64,000 bases of DNA, taken from Streptomyces griseosporeus (lineage in GTDB: Bacteria; Actinomycetota; Actinomycetes; Streptomycetales; Streptomycetaceae). This document shows, piece by piece, positions 23,980 through 32,212 of the stretch. The notes under the pieces are model-generated. The model was not told the origin of the DNA. It ran no database searches and saw only the letters and a list, made by a program, of their open reading frames with translations. The stretch covers positions 124,001 to 188,000 of the forward strand of contig NZ_BNBR01000010.1 in assembly GCF_014656055.1 (NCBI RefSeq), written 5' to 3'. Both the position numbers and the translations under genes were made by a program. How positions within the stretch are numbered: the first letter of the stretch is position 1; each line of letters begins with the position of its first letter.

Positions 23980-24747
23980 ATGGGAGATTGGTGGCAGCGC
24001 AACATCACCGAGCCGGGCAAGCTCCCGCTGCTGCTCGCCCTCACCGCCTTCGTCCTCACCTTTCTGATCACCCGGGCCATCACCCGGCTCATCCGGGCCG
24101 GCAAGGGCCCGTTCGGCAACGTCCAGGCCGGCGGGGTCCACATCCATCACGTCGTCCCCGGCGTCGCCCTCACCATCGTCGGCGGCTTCGGCGCGGTCGC
24201 CGGGGGACGTCACGGCTTCGGCTCGTGCCTCGCCGCCGTCGTCTTCGGCGTCGGCGCCGGTCTCGTCCTGGACGAGTTCGCGCTGATCCTGCACCTCGAC
24301 GACGTCTACTGGACCGAGGCCGGCCGCAAGAGCGTCGAGGCCGTCGTCCTGACCGCGGCCCTCGTCGGCCTGTGGCTGGTCGGCTTCGCCCCGTTCGGCG
24401 TCAACGACATGAGCCAGGACGAGCTCCAGGACCGCGGCAGCGTCATCTCGTCCGTGGCGGTCAGCTTCCTCTTCGCGCTGGTGATCCTCGCCAAGGGCAA
24501 GCCCCGCATGGCCGTCTTCAGCGTGATCGTCCCCCTCGTCGCCCTGTGGGGCGTGATCCGGCTGGCCCGCCCCGGCTCCCTGTGGGCCCGGCGCTTCTAC
24601 CGGCGCCGCCCCCGCGCCCGCGCCAGGGCCGCCCTGCGCGCCTATCACCACGACCGGCGCTGGTCCCGCCCCCGCCGCGCGCTGCAGGACTGGCTCGGCG
24701 GCCGGCCCGACCCGGAGGAACCCCGCCGGGCCGTCGAGCGGAACTGA
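23980..24747 (+). CDS. Multi-pass integral membrane protein, function unknown
   Basis: A 255-residue protein with about six hydrophobic segments (LLLALTAFVLTFLITRAITR at the start) and a His-rich first loop GGVHIHHVVPGVALTIVGGF. An acidic conserved segment AGLVLDEFALILHLDDVYWT follows, and a basic cytosolic tail (residues 205-255) closes the protein. The His-His and Asp/Glu residues near membrane ends suggest metal or proton involvement, but no family function is recognised. Its 3' end overlaps the convergent rhomboid-like gene by 103 bases, which both frames appear to use. No clear ribosome-binding site precedes the ATG, so it may be leaderless. Confidence 0.75.
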   Translation: MGDWWQRNITEPGKLPLLLALTAFVLTFLITRAITRLIRAGKGPFGNVQAGGVHIHHVVPGVALTIVGGFGAVAGGRHGFGSCLAAVVFGVGAGLVLDEFALILHLDDVYWTEAGRKSVEAVVLTAALVGLWLVGFAPFGVNDMSQDELQDRGSVISSVAVSFLFALVILAKGKPRMAVFSVIVPLVALWGVIRLARPGSLWARRFYRRRPRARARAALRAYHHDRRWSRPRRALQDWLGGRPDPEEPRRAVERN

Positions 24748-25388
24748 CCCACCGCGCACACCACCAGCACGGCCGCGATCGCCGCCAGATGCTCCTTGCC
24801 GGCCAGGTTCTCCTTCAGCGCCACCTCGACCACCATCGCCAGCACCACCACGCCCGCGGTGACGTACGCGCCGTAGCGCCACCCCAGGAACACCGCGAGG
24901 CCCACCACCGCCGCCGACGGCCCGGTGTCCACCACCCACGCGTCGGAGGGGGGCAGCCCCAGCGGACTGTCCGGGCCCAGCCAGATGCCGAGCCGCGCGT
25001 ACAGGGTGCCGGCCAGCGTGGCGGCGTAGGCCACGGCCAGGGTCCGCCACCAGCCCAGGCAGATCTCCGCGACGCCGAAGGCGAGGAGGATCTGCGCGAG
25101 CGCGCCCCACACCGGCAGGTCGAGCGCGGGCACGAACAGCGACAGCGGGGTGCGCAGCAGTGCCAGCCACAGCGGGTCCTCGGCCCGCACCGCCCCGAGG
25201 TCCTGCACCGGCCGGTACCCCCACGGCTGGTTCTGCACGAGCTGTATCAGCCCGGTCAGGCACACCGCCGCGAGGGTCATCGGCATCGCCCGCCAGCGCC
25301 AGCGCCAGCGCCTGCGCAGCAGCGGCTCGCGCACGGCGACGTACAGCGGTCCCCATTCGGCGCGCGCCCAGCGGGCGAGGCGGTTCAT
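24645..25388 (-). CDS. Rhomboid-like membrane protein
   Basis: A 247-residue membrane protein with six or so hydrophobic helices. VDTGPSAAVVGLAVFLGWRY near residue 160 resembles the rhomboid serine helix (G-x-S-x), and KENLAGKEHLAAIAAVLVV near 205 could give the histidine. The family is often labelled rhomboid-like and proteolytic activity is unproven. The ATG at 25388 overlaps the stop of the upstream lysyltransferase-like gene (ATGA), so the two are co-translated. That conserved pairing suggests a joint membrane role. The Arg/Ser-rich tail lies in the region overlapping the opposite gene. Confidence 0.65.
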   Translation of the reverse strand: MNRLARWARAEWGPLYVAVREPLLRRRWRWRWRAMPMTLAAVCLTGLIQLVQNQPWGYRPVQDLGAVRAEDPLWLALLRTPLSLFVPALDLPVWGALAQILLAFGVAEICLGWWRTLAVAYAATLAGTLYARLGIWLGPDSPLGLPPSDAWVVDTGPSAAVVGLAVFLGWRYGAYVTAGVVVLAMVVEVALKENLAGKEHLAAIAAVLVVCAVGQFRSTARRGSSGSGRPPSQSCSARRGRDQRRSW

Positions 25389-27103
25389 CGACGTGTCTCC
25401 AGGTCTGTGCGGTGCAGCCGGCCCGGCAGCAGGCCCGGCACCTCCAGGAACCCCTCCGCGCACGCCGAGGCGACGCCGATGCGGGGCAGGTCCGCGCTCT
25501 TCTCGAAGAGCAGGAACCGCGGTTCCCAGATGGGCCGGTACTTGGCGTTGGCCCGGTACAGCGACTCGATCTGCCACCAGCGGGAGAAGAAGCTGAGCAG
25601 CGACCGCCACAGCCTGAGCACCGGCCCGGCGCCGAGCCGGGCGCCACGTTCGAAGACCGAACGGAACATGGCGAAGTTGAGCGAGACCTGCGTGATCCCG
25701 ATCTCGGGGGCGCGCCGCAGCAGCTCGATGACCATGAACTCCATCAGGCCGTTCTCGCCGTCGCGGTCGCGCCGCATCAGATCGAGCGACAGCCCGTGCG
25801 GCCCCCACGGCACGAACGACAGCAGCGCCCTCGGCTCACCCCGGCCGTCGGCGCACTCCAGCATCACGCACCGCCCGTCCTCCGGATCCCCGAGCCGCCC
25901 CAGCGCCATGCTGAACCCGCGCTCGGTCGCCCCGTCCCGCCAGGCGTCGGCCCGCCGCACCAGGGCCGCCATCTCCGCGGCCGGGATCTCCTCGTGCCGC
26001 CGGATCCGCACCGTGTAGCCGGCCCGCCGCACCCGGTTGTACGCCTGCCGCACGGTCCGCATGGCGCGTCCCTCCAGGGTGAACTCGGCGACGTCCACGA
26101 TCGCCTCGTCGCCGAGTTCGAGGGCGTCCAGGCCGTGCCGGGCGTACACGGTCCCGGCCTCCTCGCTCGCCCCCATCACCGCCGGGATCCAGCCGTGCGC
26201 GCGGGCCTGCGCGAGCCACGGCTCGATCGCACCCGGCCACGCCTCGGGGTCGCCCAGCGGATCCCCGGAGGCCAGCGCCACCCCGCCGACCACCCGGTAG
26301 GCGACGGCCGCCTTCCCGGTCGGCGACCACACCACGCTCTTCTCCCGGCGCAGCGCGAAGTAGCCGAGCGAGTCCCGCTCGCCGTGCCGCTCCAGCAGCT
26401 CCCGCAGCCGCTTCTCGTCCTCCGCGGTGAGCGGGTCGACGGCCCGCCGGGAGCGGAACGCGGCGTACAGCACGGCGAGGACCAGGGCGGTGCTGAGCGC
26501 GTTGACGGTGACGTCCACCCAGGTCGGCGCGGCGATCCGGGCGACACGCGCCTCGTCCGGCGCGACCGAGACCAGCCGCAGCGTGCCGTACCACCAGCGG
26601 TCGAGGAAGCCCGCGCCTCCCGGCCCGCGGTCGGTGGCCGTCACCAGCAGGCCGGCCAGCAGCGAGCAGACGAGCAGCCCGGCCCCGGCGACGGCCGCGG
26701 CGAGCTTCGGGTTGGCCCGGTCGCCCTTGGCGTAGAACTCCCGCCGTCCGAGCAGCAGCGCGGCCACGAACGCGGCGGTCAGGCCCAGCGACACCCAGTT
26801 CTGCGCGTACTGCCGGACCTCCGGGAAGGCCATCGCCACGCTGAACAGCGCGAGGAACGCCCCGCTCAGCACCAGGTTGAGGATCCACGCGGCCCGTTTG
26901 CGGCGCCGCATGGTGACGGCCAGGAACGCGGTGAAGACCCCCGACGCGAACCCGGCCGTCAGCAGGTACGGCGTGAAGAGGTTCTCCTGGTTGTGCTGCC
27001 GTACATCCTGGCCCAGCCAGACCCACACCGCACTCAGGAAGTTGACGAACGCGACGACCCGCAGGTACCAGACGGCGAAGGAGGCGGCTCGGGCATTTCC
27101 CAT
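25385..27103 (-). CDS. MprF-like phosphatidylglycerol lysyltransferase-domain protein
   Basis: A 572-residue protein. The N-terminal 230 residues contain about six membrane helices (FAVWYLRVVAFVNFLSAVWV, then VFTAFLAVTMRRRKRAAW). The C-terminal 330 residues form a double GNAT fold of the LPG-synthase/DUF2156 type, with GYFALRREKSVVWSPTGKA, VVGGVALASGDPLGDPEAW, LRREPRALLSF-like and SLDLMRRDRDGENGLMEFM. Such proteins transfer aminoacyl groups from tRNA to phosphatidylglycerol at the membrane. Unlike mycobacterial LysX it has no fused lysyl-tRNA synthetase, so substrate specificity is open. It is coupled to the rhomboid-like gene. Confidence 0.85.
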   Translation of the reverse strand: MGNARAASFAVWYLRVVAFVNFLSAVWVWLGQDVRQHNQENLFTPYLLTAGFASGVFTAFLAVTMRRRKRAAWILNLVLSGAFLALFSVAMAFPEVRQYAQNWVSLGLTAAFVAALLLGRREFYAKGDRANPKLAAAVAGAGLLVCSLLAGLLVTATDRGPGGAGFLDRWWYGTLRLVSVAPDEARVARIAAPTWVDVTVNALSTALVLAVLYAAFRSRRAVDPLTAEDEKRLRELLERHGERDSLGYFALRREKSVVWSPTGKAAVAYRVVGGVALASGDPLGDPEAWPGAIEPWLAQARAHGWIPAVMGASEEAGTVYARHGLDALELGDEAIVDVAEFTLEGRAMRTVRQAYNRVRRAGYTVRIRRHEEIPAAEMAALVRRADAWRDGATERGFSMALGRLGDPEDGRCVMLECADGRGEPRALLSFVPWGPHGLSLDLMRRDRDGENGLMEFMVIELLRRAPEIGITQVSLNFAMFRSVFERGARLGAGPVLRLWRSLLSFFSRWWQIESLYRANAKYRPIWEPRFLLFEKSADLPRIGVASACAEGFLEVPGLLPGRLHRTDLETRR

Positions 27104-27172
27104 GAAGCGCGATCATATGGGCGCCCTCGCCGCAAATCGTGCACCTCGCCCATGGCCCCCGGGCCCGCGCCG

Positions 27173-28237
27173 CTACTCCTTCTCGTCGTCGCCGGGCTTC
27201 TCGGGCAGCTCCGCCGCCAGCGCCGCCGCGGCCTGCACCAGCGGCAGCGCCAGCAGCGCCCCGGTGCCCTCACCGACCGTCACCCCGTGGTCGAGGAGCG
27301 GCTCCAGCGCCATCCGGTCCAGCGCCTTGGCCTGCCCCGGCTCCCCGGAGGCCTGCCCGGCCAGCCACCAGTCCGGCGCCCGGAACGCGATCCGCTGCGC
27401 CACCAGCGCGCAGGCCGCGCCGACCACGCCGTCCAGGATCACCGGCATCTTCCGTACGGCCGCCTGGAGCAGAAAGCCCGTCATCGCCGTGAGGTCGGCC
27501 CCGCCCACCGTCGCCAGCAGCTGCAACTGGTCGCCGAGCACCGGCCGGGCCCGCCGCAACGCGTCCCGGATCGCCGCGCACTTGCGCATCCACGCCAGGT
27601 CGTCGATGGCGATGCCGCCCCGTCCGGTGACCACGGACGCGTCCGTCCCGCACAGCGCGGCGACCAGCACCCCGGCCGCCGTGGTCCCGCCCACGCTGAG
27701 ATCGCCGAGGACCACCAGGTCCGTCCCCGAGTCGGCCTCCTCGTCGGCCACGGCGACCCCGGCCCGGAACGCCGCCTCCGCCTCCTCGGCGGTCAGCGCG
27801 TCCTCGATGTCGATACGGCCGCTGCCGCGCCGCACCCGGTACCGCACCACCTCGGCGGGCAGCGCCTCCGCGTCGCAGTCCAGCGCCATGTCGACCACCC
27901 GCACCGGCACCCCGAGCCGCCGCGCCAGCACGGACACCGGCCGCGCGCCCTCCAGCACGTCCCGCACCAGCTCCACCGCGCTGCCCGCGGGCCGCGCCGA
28001 CACCCCGAGCCCGGCGACCCCGTGGTCACCGGCGAACAGCACCACCCGCGGACGGTCGACCGGCCGCACCGGTACGGCCCCCTGCGCCGCGGCCAGCCAC
28101 TCACCCAGGTCGTCGAGGCGCCCGAGCGAACCGGGCGGCACGATCTGACGTTCCCGGCGCGCCTCCGCGTCACGGCGCGTCCCGCCGTCCGGGCGCTCGA
28201 TCAGATCCGTGAAGTCGTCGAGATTAAGCGAGCTCAT
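27173..28237 (-). CDS. cobT: Nicotinate-nucleotide-dimethylbenzimidazole phosphoribosyltransferase
   Basis: A 354-residue enzyme that makes alpha-ribazole phosphate from nicotinate mononucleotide and dimethylbenzimidazole. Seen: PPGSLGRLDDLGEWLAAAQG near residue 38, VVLFAGDHGVAGLGVSARP near 68, and LVVLGDLSVGGTTAAGVLVA with VTGRGGIAIDDL in the middle. The C-terminal GVTVGEGTGALLALPLVQAA carries the catalytic Glu. The start MSSLNLDDFTDLIERP at 28237 fits the usual N-terminus, although the ribosome-binding site is poor. It lies two genes from cobU and on the same strand as cobS. Confidence 0.93.
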   Translation of the reverse strand: MSSLNLDDFTDLIERPDGGTRRDAEARRERQIVPPGSLGRLDDLGEWLAAAQGAVPVRPVDRPRVVLFAGDHGVAGLGVSARPAGSAVELVRDVLEGARPVSVLARRLGVPVRVVDMALDCDAEALPAEVVRYRVRRGSGRIDIEDALTAEEAEAAFRAGVAVADEEADSGTDLVVLGDLSVGGTTAAGVLVAALCGTDASVVTGRGGIAIDDLAWMRKCAAIRDALRRARPVLGDQLQLLATVGGADLTAMTGFLLQAAVRKMPVILDGVVGAACALVAQRIAFRAPDWWLAGQASGEPGQAKALDRMALEPLLDHGVTVGEGTGALLALPLVQAAAALAAELPEKPGDDEKE

Positions 28238-28305
28238 TCGCCGAACAGTACCGGCAGCGCTCGAACACCCCGCCGCCACACCGGCACCACACCGTCACGA
28301 CGTCG

Positions 28306-28334
28306 TTGCACCCAAGATCGGTATCCCATACGTT
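28306..28334 (+). promoter_or_regulatory. Predicted promoter of the methyltransferase gene
   Basis: TTGCAC (28306-28311), a 17-base spacer and TACGTT (28329-28334) match the housekeeping sigma consensus of Streptomyces reasonably well. Transcription would start near 28341, about 60 bases before the ATG at 28400. No cobalamin riboswitch was recognised in this cobT-methyltransferase gap. Confidence 0.4.
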
Positions 28335-28399
28335 CCGTTTTGCTGCGGATCGTCACGTGATGGTCGCGCGTCCCTCTCGTCCCCCACCGGGAGCCGCCC

Positions 28400-29305
28400 A
28401 TGCCCACCAGGCCCATCCACGAGCCCCGCCGCGAGGACTGCCCCTGGTGCGGCGCGCCCGGCCCGCGCACCCGGCTGCGCGCACCCGACCTCCGGCACGG
28501 CAGACCCGGCATGTTCACCCTCGACGAGTGCCGCGCCTGCGCCCACGTCTTCCAGAACCCCCGCCTCACCCCCGAGGGCCTGGCCCTGTACGGCGCGGCC
28601 GAGGCGGACGCCGCGCGCCGCCGGCGCCACCGGGGGACGGCCCGGGCGATCCAGCGGCGCTGCGCGGAACCGGAGAGCTGGCTGGACGTCGGCACGGGCG
28701 ACGCCGCCTTCCCCGAGGCGGCGAAGGAGCTGTTCCCCTACACGTCCTTCGACGGCACCGACCCCACGCCACGGGTGGTGGCGGCGGCCGAGGCGGAACG
28801 GGTCGAGGAGGCGTACGTCGGACACCTCGCGCACCCGGCCGTGCTGAGGCACGTGCGGGGGCGGTACGACGTGGTCAGCGTCCTGCACCACCTGCCGCAC
28901 GTCCTCGACCCGCGCGCCGAACTCCGCGCGGCGGTGGCGGCCCTGCGCCCGGGCGGCCATCTGATCCTCGAACTGCCGGACCCGGCCAGCGCGTTCGCGT
29001 CCCTGCTCGGCAAGTGGTGGCACGCCCACGGCCAGCCCCACCACGTCCATCTGCTGCCGCCGGCCAATGTCCGGGCGGAACTGGAGGACCAGGGCTGCAC
29101 GATCCTGACGGCGGACCGCTCGGCGGCGCACCTGCCGACCGACCTGACGACGGCGACGTCCCTGTCCCTGCACCGCTCGGTGCCGGCTCCGCTGGCCGGC
29201 ACGCTGACGGCGGCGGCCCGCACGGCTGACGTGATGCTGGCTCCCGTCCTCAGCCACACCCGCCTGGCGAACAGCTACCGGATCATCGCCCAGAGGCGTG
29301 CCTGA
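28400..29305 (+). CDS. Zinc-ribbon class I SAM-dependent methyltransferase
   Basis: A 301-residue protein. Residues 10-50 contain two Cys pairs (CPWCG and CRAC), giving a zinc-ribbon-like N-terminus as in several small-molecule C/O-methyltransferases. The SAM site ESWLDVGTGDAAFPEAA is near residue 93. FDGTDPTPRVV, YDVVSVLHHLPHVLDPRAEL and LRPGGHLILELPDPAS complete the Rossmann methyltransferase core. The substrate is unknown. It is embedded among cobalamin genes on the opposite strand, but nothing links it directly to corrinoid methylation, whose enzymes have a different fold. Confidence 0.85.
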   Translation: MPTRPIHEPRREDCPWCGAPGPRTRLRAPDLRHGRPGMFTLDECRACAHVFQNPRLTPEGLALYGAAEADAARRRRHRGTARAIQRRCAEPESWLDVGTGDAAFPEAAKELFPYTSFDGTDPTPRVVAAAEAERVEEAYVGHLAHPAVLRHVRGRYDVVSVLHHLPHVLDPRAELRAAVAALRPGGHLILELPDPASAFASLLGKWWHAHGQPHHVHLLPPANVRAELEDQGCTILTADRSAAHLPTDLTTATSLSLHRSVPAPLAGTLTAAARTADVMLAPVLSHTRLANSYRIIAQRRA

Positions 29306-29362
29306 GGGGCCGTTCGCCGTGGGGGTGCGGGCCGTCGCCGGGTGCGCCACGCCGTCGGCCGG

Positions 29363-29384
29363 TCGCGCAGTTCCCCGCGCCCCT
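29363..29384 (-). repeat. Dispersed 22-bp repeat, copy 1
   Basis: The minus strand carries the same 22 bases as copies at 49352-49373 and 54063-54084 (core GGGGCGCGGGGAACTGCGCG). This copy lies in the 117-base gap between the methyltransferase stop and the convergent cobU fusion. The arms GCGCGG and the downstream CGCGC allow a small stem. It is a familiar kind of intergenic repeat in Streptomyces chromosomes. Confidence 0.8.
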
Positions 29385-29422
29385 GGGTGGGCACATCCAC
29401 CCTGCGCCGAAAACAAGCCGCT

Positions 29423-30631
29423 TCAGCCCCGTAGCACCAGAGCCTGCCCCGCCACCACCAGCACCACCGACTCGCACTCCGACGCCACCGCCGCGTTCAG
29501 ACGGCCCAGCTCGTCTCGGTACCGCCGCCCGGACGCCGTCGCCGGCACGATCCCCGAGCCCACCTCGTTCGACACCAGCACCACCACCCGCCGAGCCTCC
29601 CGCACCGCCGTCACCAGCCCGGCCACCCGCTCGCGCAGCGCCCGCTCGCCCCCGTCCGCCCACTCCGCGTCGTCCCACGCCCCGACGGAGTCCATCGCGT
29701 CGGTCAGCCACAGCGACAGACAGTCCACCAGCAACGGCGGCCCCTCCTCCGCCAGCAGCGGCAGCACCTCGCACGTCTCCACCGTCCGCCACGTACCCGG
29801 CCGCCGCTCCCGGTGCAGCGCGACCCGCGCCGCCCACTCCTGGTCCCCGCCCCGCAGACCCCCGGTCGCCACGTACACCACGTCCGGAAAGGCCTCCAGC
29901 CGCCGCTCGGCCTCCACCGACTTCCCCGACCGCGCCCCGCCCAGCACCAGCGTCCGCCGCGGCACGTCAGGGACGTCCTCGTACGCCCCCACCACCAGCG
30001 TCGCCCCGTCCGGCACCGCCCGGGCGCCGGCCGCGGCCAGCCGCCGCCGCACCTCCGAGCCCGGCGGCACGTCGTGGTCGAGGTGGACGGCGACGACGTC
30101 CGTCGTCGGCCCGACCGCCCCCGCCGCCCGCAGCTTCGCCAGCGCGTCCGGCCGCCCCACGACGTCCGCGAGGACCATGTCGTACGCCGCCGCGGCCGCC
30201 GTGCCCTCCTCCAGACCCGCCGGCGCCCCGCCCGGCGGCAGATACAGCAGCCGCTGCCCGTCCGGCCCGGTCACCGCGTACCCCGTGCCCGGCGCGTCCA
30301 TCGCCACCGCCCGCACCCGATGCCCCGTCAGCAGCGCCAACTCCCGCCCGTCCGGCACCCGCCCGGGCTGCGGCAGCCCGGCCGGCACCTCCACCGCGGG
30401 CCCGTTGCCCGGGTGGGTGAGCAGCACCTGCCGTACGCCGCCGAGCGACCGCCCGGCCCGCGCCGCCGCGAACGCCGCACCCGGCGTCAGGTCCAGCAGC
30501 AGCGTGTCGTCAATGAGCAGCGCGGTCGCCGCCCGGGCGTCGTCGCCGAGGGCGGTCGCGCAGGCCGCGCAGGGACAGTCGGGGCGGGGGAGTCCCGCGG
30601 GGGCACCGGTGCCGAGCAGAGTCACTTCCAC
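29423..30631 (-). CDS. cobU: MBL-fold domain fused to CobU (adenosylcobinamide kinase/guanylyltransferase)
   Basis: A 402-residue fusion. Residues 225-402 are CobU, which phosphorylates adenosylcobinamide and transfers GMP to it: P-loop VLGGARSGKSVEAERRL, VYVATGGLRGGDQEW, LLVDCLSLWLTDAM and VLVSNEVGSGIVP. Residues 1-220 look like a metallo-beta-lactamase fold of the PhnP/Elac kind (VTLLGTGAPAGLPRPDCPCA, TALLIDDTLLLDLTPGA, RQVLLTHPGNG). The HxHxDH metal motif has been lost, leaving LTHPGNG, so it is probably not a hydrolase. Translation starts at GTG 30631. The extra domain may be structural or regulatory. Confidence 0.88.
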   Translation of the reverse strand: MEVTLLGTGAPAGLPRPDCPCAACATALGDDARAATALLIDDTLLLDLTPGAAFAAARAGRSLGGVRQVLLTHPGNGPAVEVPAGLPQPGRVPDGRELALLTGHRVRAVAMDAPGTGYAVTGPDGQRLLYLPPGGAPAGLEEGTAAAAAYDMVLADVVGRPDALAKLRAAGAVGPTTDVVAVHLDHDVPPGSEVRRRLAAAGARAVPDGATLVVGAYEDVPDVPRRTLVLGGARSGKSVEAERRLEAFPDVVYVATGGLRGGDQEWAARVALHRERRPGTWRTVETCEVLPLLAEEGPPLLVDCLSLWLTDAMDSVGAWDDAEWADGGERALRERVAGLVTAVREARRVVVLVSNEVGSGIVPATASGRRYRDELGRLNAAVASECESVVLVVAGQALVLRG

Positions 30632-30743
30632 GCCCCGATTTTCCCTTGTCGCCCCTGGTCTTGCGCGTCCGGCTAGGCTCGGTGCGGGAGCCGGACCAAG
30701 ATCCGGCTCGCGCTCTGCATGTGCTCACACCTGGGAGGCGTAC

Positions 30744-30956
30744 ATGGCGGCATGGACGTGGCGGTTCGAGAAGGCCGACGGGACGGAGGTCCCGCCCGCG
30801 GTGCAGCCCGAGGAGTTCACCACGCAGGGGGACGCCGAGTCCTGGATCGGTGAGAACTGGAAGGCGCTCCAGGAGGGCGGCGCGGACCAGGTCCGGCTGT
30901 TCGAGGACACCACGGAGATCTACGGCCCGATGAGCCTGCACGCCGACGCGTCGTAG
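30744..30956 (+). CDS. Small conserved actinobacterial protein
   Basis: A 70-residue protein beginning MAAWTWRFEKADGTEVPPAV and ending EDTTEIYGPMSLHADAS. It is acidic, has no membrane segment, and is rich in Trp and Glu. GGGAGG lies five bases before the ATG. The composition and length match a small family seen widely in Streptomyces with no known role. It is transcribed away from the cobU fusion and meets the protease gene tail to tail. Confidence 0.75.
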   Translation: MAAWTWRFEKADGTEVPPAVQPEEFTTQGDAESWIGENWKALQEGGADQVRLFEDTTEIYGPMSLHADAS

Positions 30957-30965
30957 CCGTACCGA

Positions 30966-31005
30966 CGCCTCACGGCCGTACCCGTCGCGTCACGGCCGTA
31001 CCCAC
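30966..31005. repeat. Two tandem 20-bp imperfect direct repeats
   Basis: TCACGGCCGTACCC occurs at 30970-30983 and again at 30990-31003 within two adjacent 20-base units that differ at a few positions. They lie immediately after the small protein gene and before the terminator at 31018. Confidence 0.7.
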
Positions 31006-31017
31006 GGCGTCCCGGCA

Positions 31018-31047
31018 CGGGCGGCCGGTCGTGTCCCCGGCCGCCCG
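31018..31047. terminator. Bidirectional terminator between the small protein and protease genes
   Basis: CGGGCGGCCGG at 31018-31028 pairs perfectly with CCGGCCGCCCG at 31037-31047 around an eight-base loop. It lies between two convergent genes and three bases past the protease stop codon. Confidence 0.65.
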
Positions 31048-31049
31048 GC

Positions 31050-32138
31050 TCACTGCTCGCCCAGGGTCACGTCCACCGTCGTGGACTTGCCGTCGCGGGT
31101 GTAGGTGACCGTCGTGCGCTGTCCCGGCTTGGCGCCCGCCAGCGCCTCGGCGAGCGAGGTGATCGTGGTGATGTCCGTGCCGCCGAGCCCGGTGATGACG
31201 TCCCCGGGCCGCAGCCCCGCCTTGTCGGCGGCCCCGCCGTCGGCGACGTCGACCACGGCGACGCCCGCGGCCTGGTAGTCCTCGTTCACCACCGTGCGGC
31301 CGGTGATGTTCAGCGCCGCCCGGCCCGAGTCGGTGACCTTGCCGTCCTTCACGATCTGGCCGGCGATCGTCTTCACCATCGACGAGGGGATCGCGAACCC
31401 GATGCCCGGCGCGGCGCTGTTGCCCAGGTTCGGGTCGACCGCCGCGAGCGTCGGGATGCCGACGACCTGCCCCTCCAGGTTCACCAGCGCGCCGCCGCTG
31501 TTGCCCGGGTTGATGGCGGCCGAGGTCTGCACCATGTTGCCGAGGGTGGCGCCCGTGGCGCCGCCCGAGCGGCCCTCCGTGACGGTCCGTCCGGTCGCCG
31601 AGACGATCCCCTGGGTCACGCTGGACGCCAGCCCCAGCGGGGAGCCCATGGCCAGCACGATCTGCCCGACCTGCACGTTCGCGGAGTCCGCGAACGTCGC
31701 CGCCCGCAGCCCCTTCGGCGCCCGGTCCAGCTTCACCACCGCCAGGTCCTGCTGCGGGTACGACGCGACGAGCGTCGCCGAGAGCAGGTCCTCGCTGTTC
31801 GCGGTCGTCACCCGGAACCGCTTCTCGTCGCCGACGACATGCGCGTTGGTGACGATGTGGCCCCGGGTGTCGTACACCACGCCCGAGCCCAGCTCGTTGC
31901 GCCCCTGGATCTGTACGACCGACGGCAGGACGTCCTTGATGACCTTCTGGTAGTCGTTCTCCAGGTCGGAGCCCTGCCGCACCGCGGCGGGCTGCGCCGC
32001 CTGCCGGGTGGGTTCCTCCGCCTGCTCCGAGGAGCCGGAGCACGCCGACAGCGAGGGGAGCAGGACCGCGGCACAGGCCACAACGGGCAGCACCCGGAGA
32101 CGGGCGGCGGCACGGGTGCGGGGAACGTGAACGTCCAT
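31050..32138 (-). CDS. HtrA/DegP-like S1C serine protease lipoprotein with PDZ domain
   Basis: A 362-residue exported protease. The signal ends at a lipobox (PSLSAC, Cys near residue 33), so it should be anchored outside the membrane. The trypsin-like domain has IVTNAHVVGDEKRF (His), QQDLAVVKLDRAP (Asp) and INPGNSGGALVNLEGQVVGI (Ser nucleophile). A PDZ domain (GVAVVDVADGGAADKAGLRP, then GDVITGLGGTDI) occupies the last 90 residues. The role is envelope protein quality control or signalling. The nearby pspA suggests a stress-linked neighbourhood, although it is a separate transcription unit. Confidence 0.92.
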   Translation of the reverse strand: MDVHVPRTRAAARLRVLPVVACAAVLLPSLSACSGSSEQAEEPTRQAAQPAAVRQGSDLENDYQKVIKDVLPSVVQIQGRNELGSGVVYDTRGHIVTNAHVVGDEKRFRVTTANSEDLLSATLVASYPQQDLAVVKLDRAPKGLRAATFADSANVQVGQIVLAMGSPLGLASSVTQGIVSATGRTVTEGRSGGATGATLGNMVQTSAAINPGNSGGALVNLEGQVVGIPTLAAVDPNLGNSAAPGIGFAIPSSMVKTIAGQIVKDGKVTDSGRAALNITGRTVVNEDYQAAGVAVVDVADGGAADKAGLRPGDVITGLGGTDITTITSLAEALAGAKPGQRTTVTYTRDGKSTTVDVTLGEQ

Positions 32139-32212
32139 GCGCCGAGTCTCACGTCGGGGTGACGGCCCGGCCCGCGCAGCTCACCCGACCGGGTGAGACC
32201 GCCGCGCGGCCG

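Noticed and set aside
25836..27116. Arg/Gly-rich overlapping minus-strand frame inside the MprF-like gene
   Set aside because: This is an out-of-frame companion of the real gene on the same strand, with composition typical of shifted high-GC frames and no recognisable domain.
28238..28399. Cobalamin riboswitch near cobT
   Set aside because: The gap was read on both strands for the B12-box and its flanking helices; nothing convincing was found. The gaps upstream of cobS and the cobU fusion also lack it.
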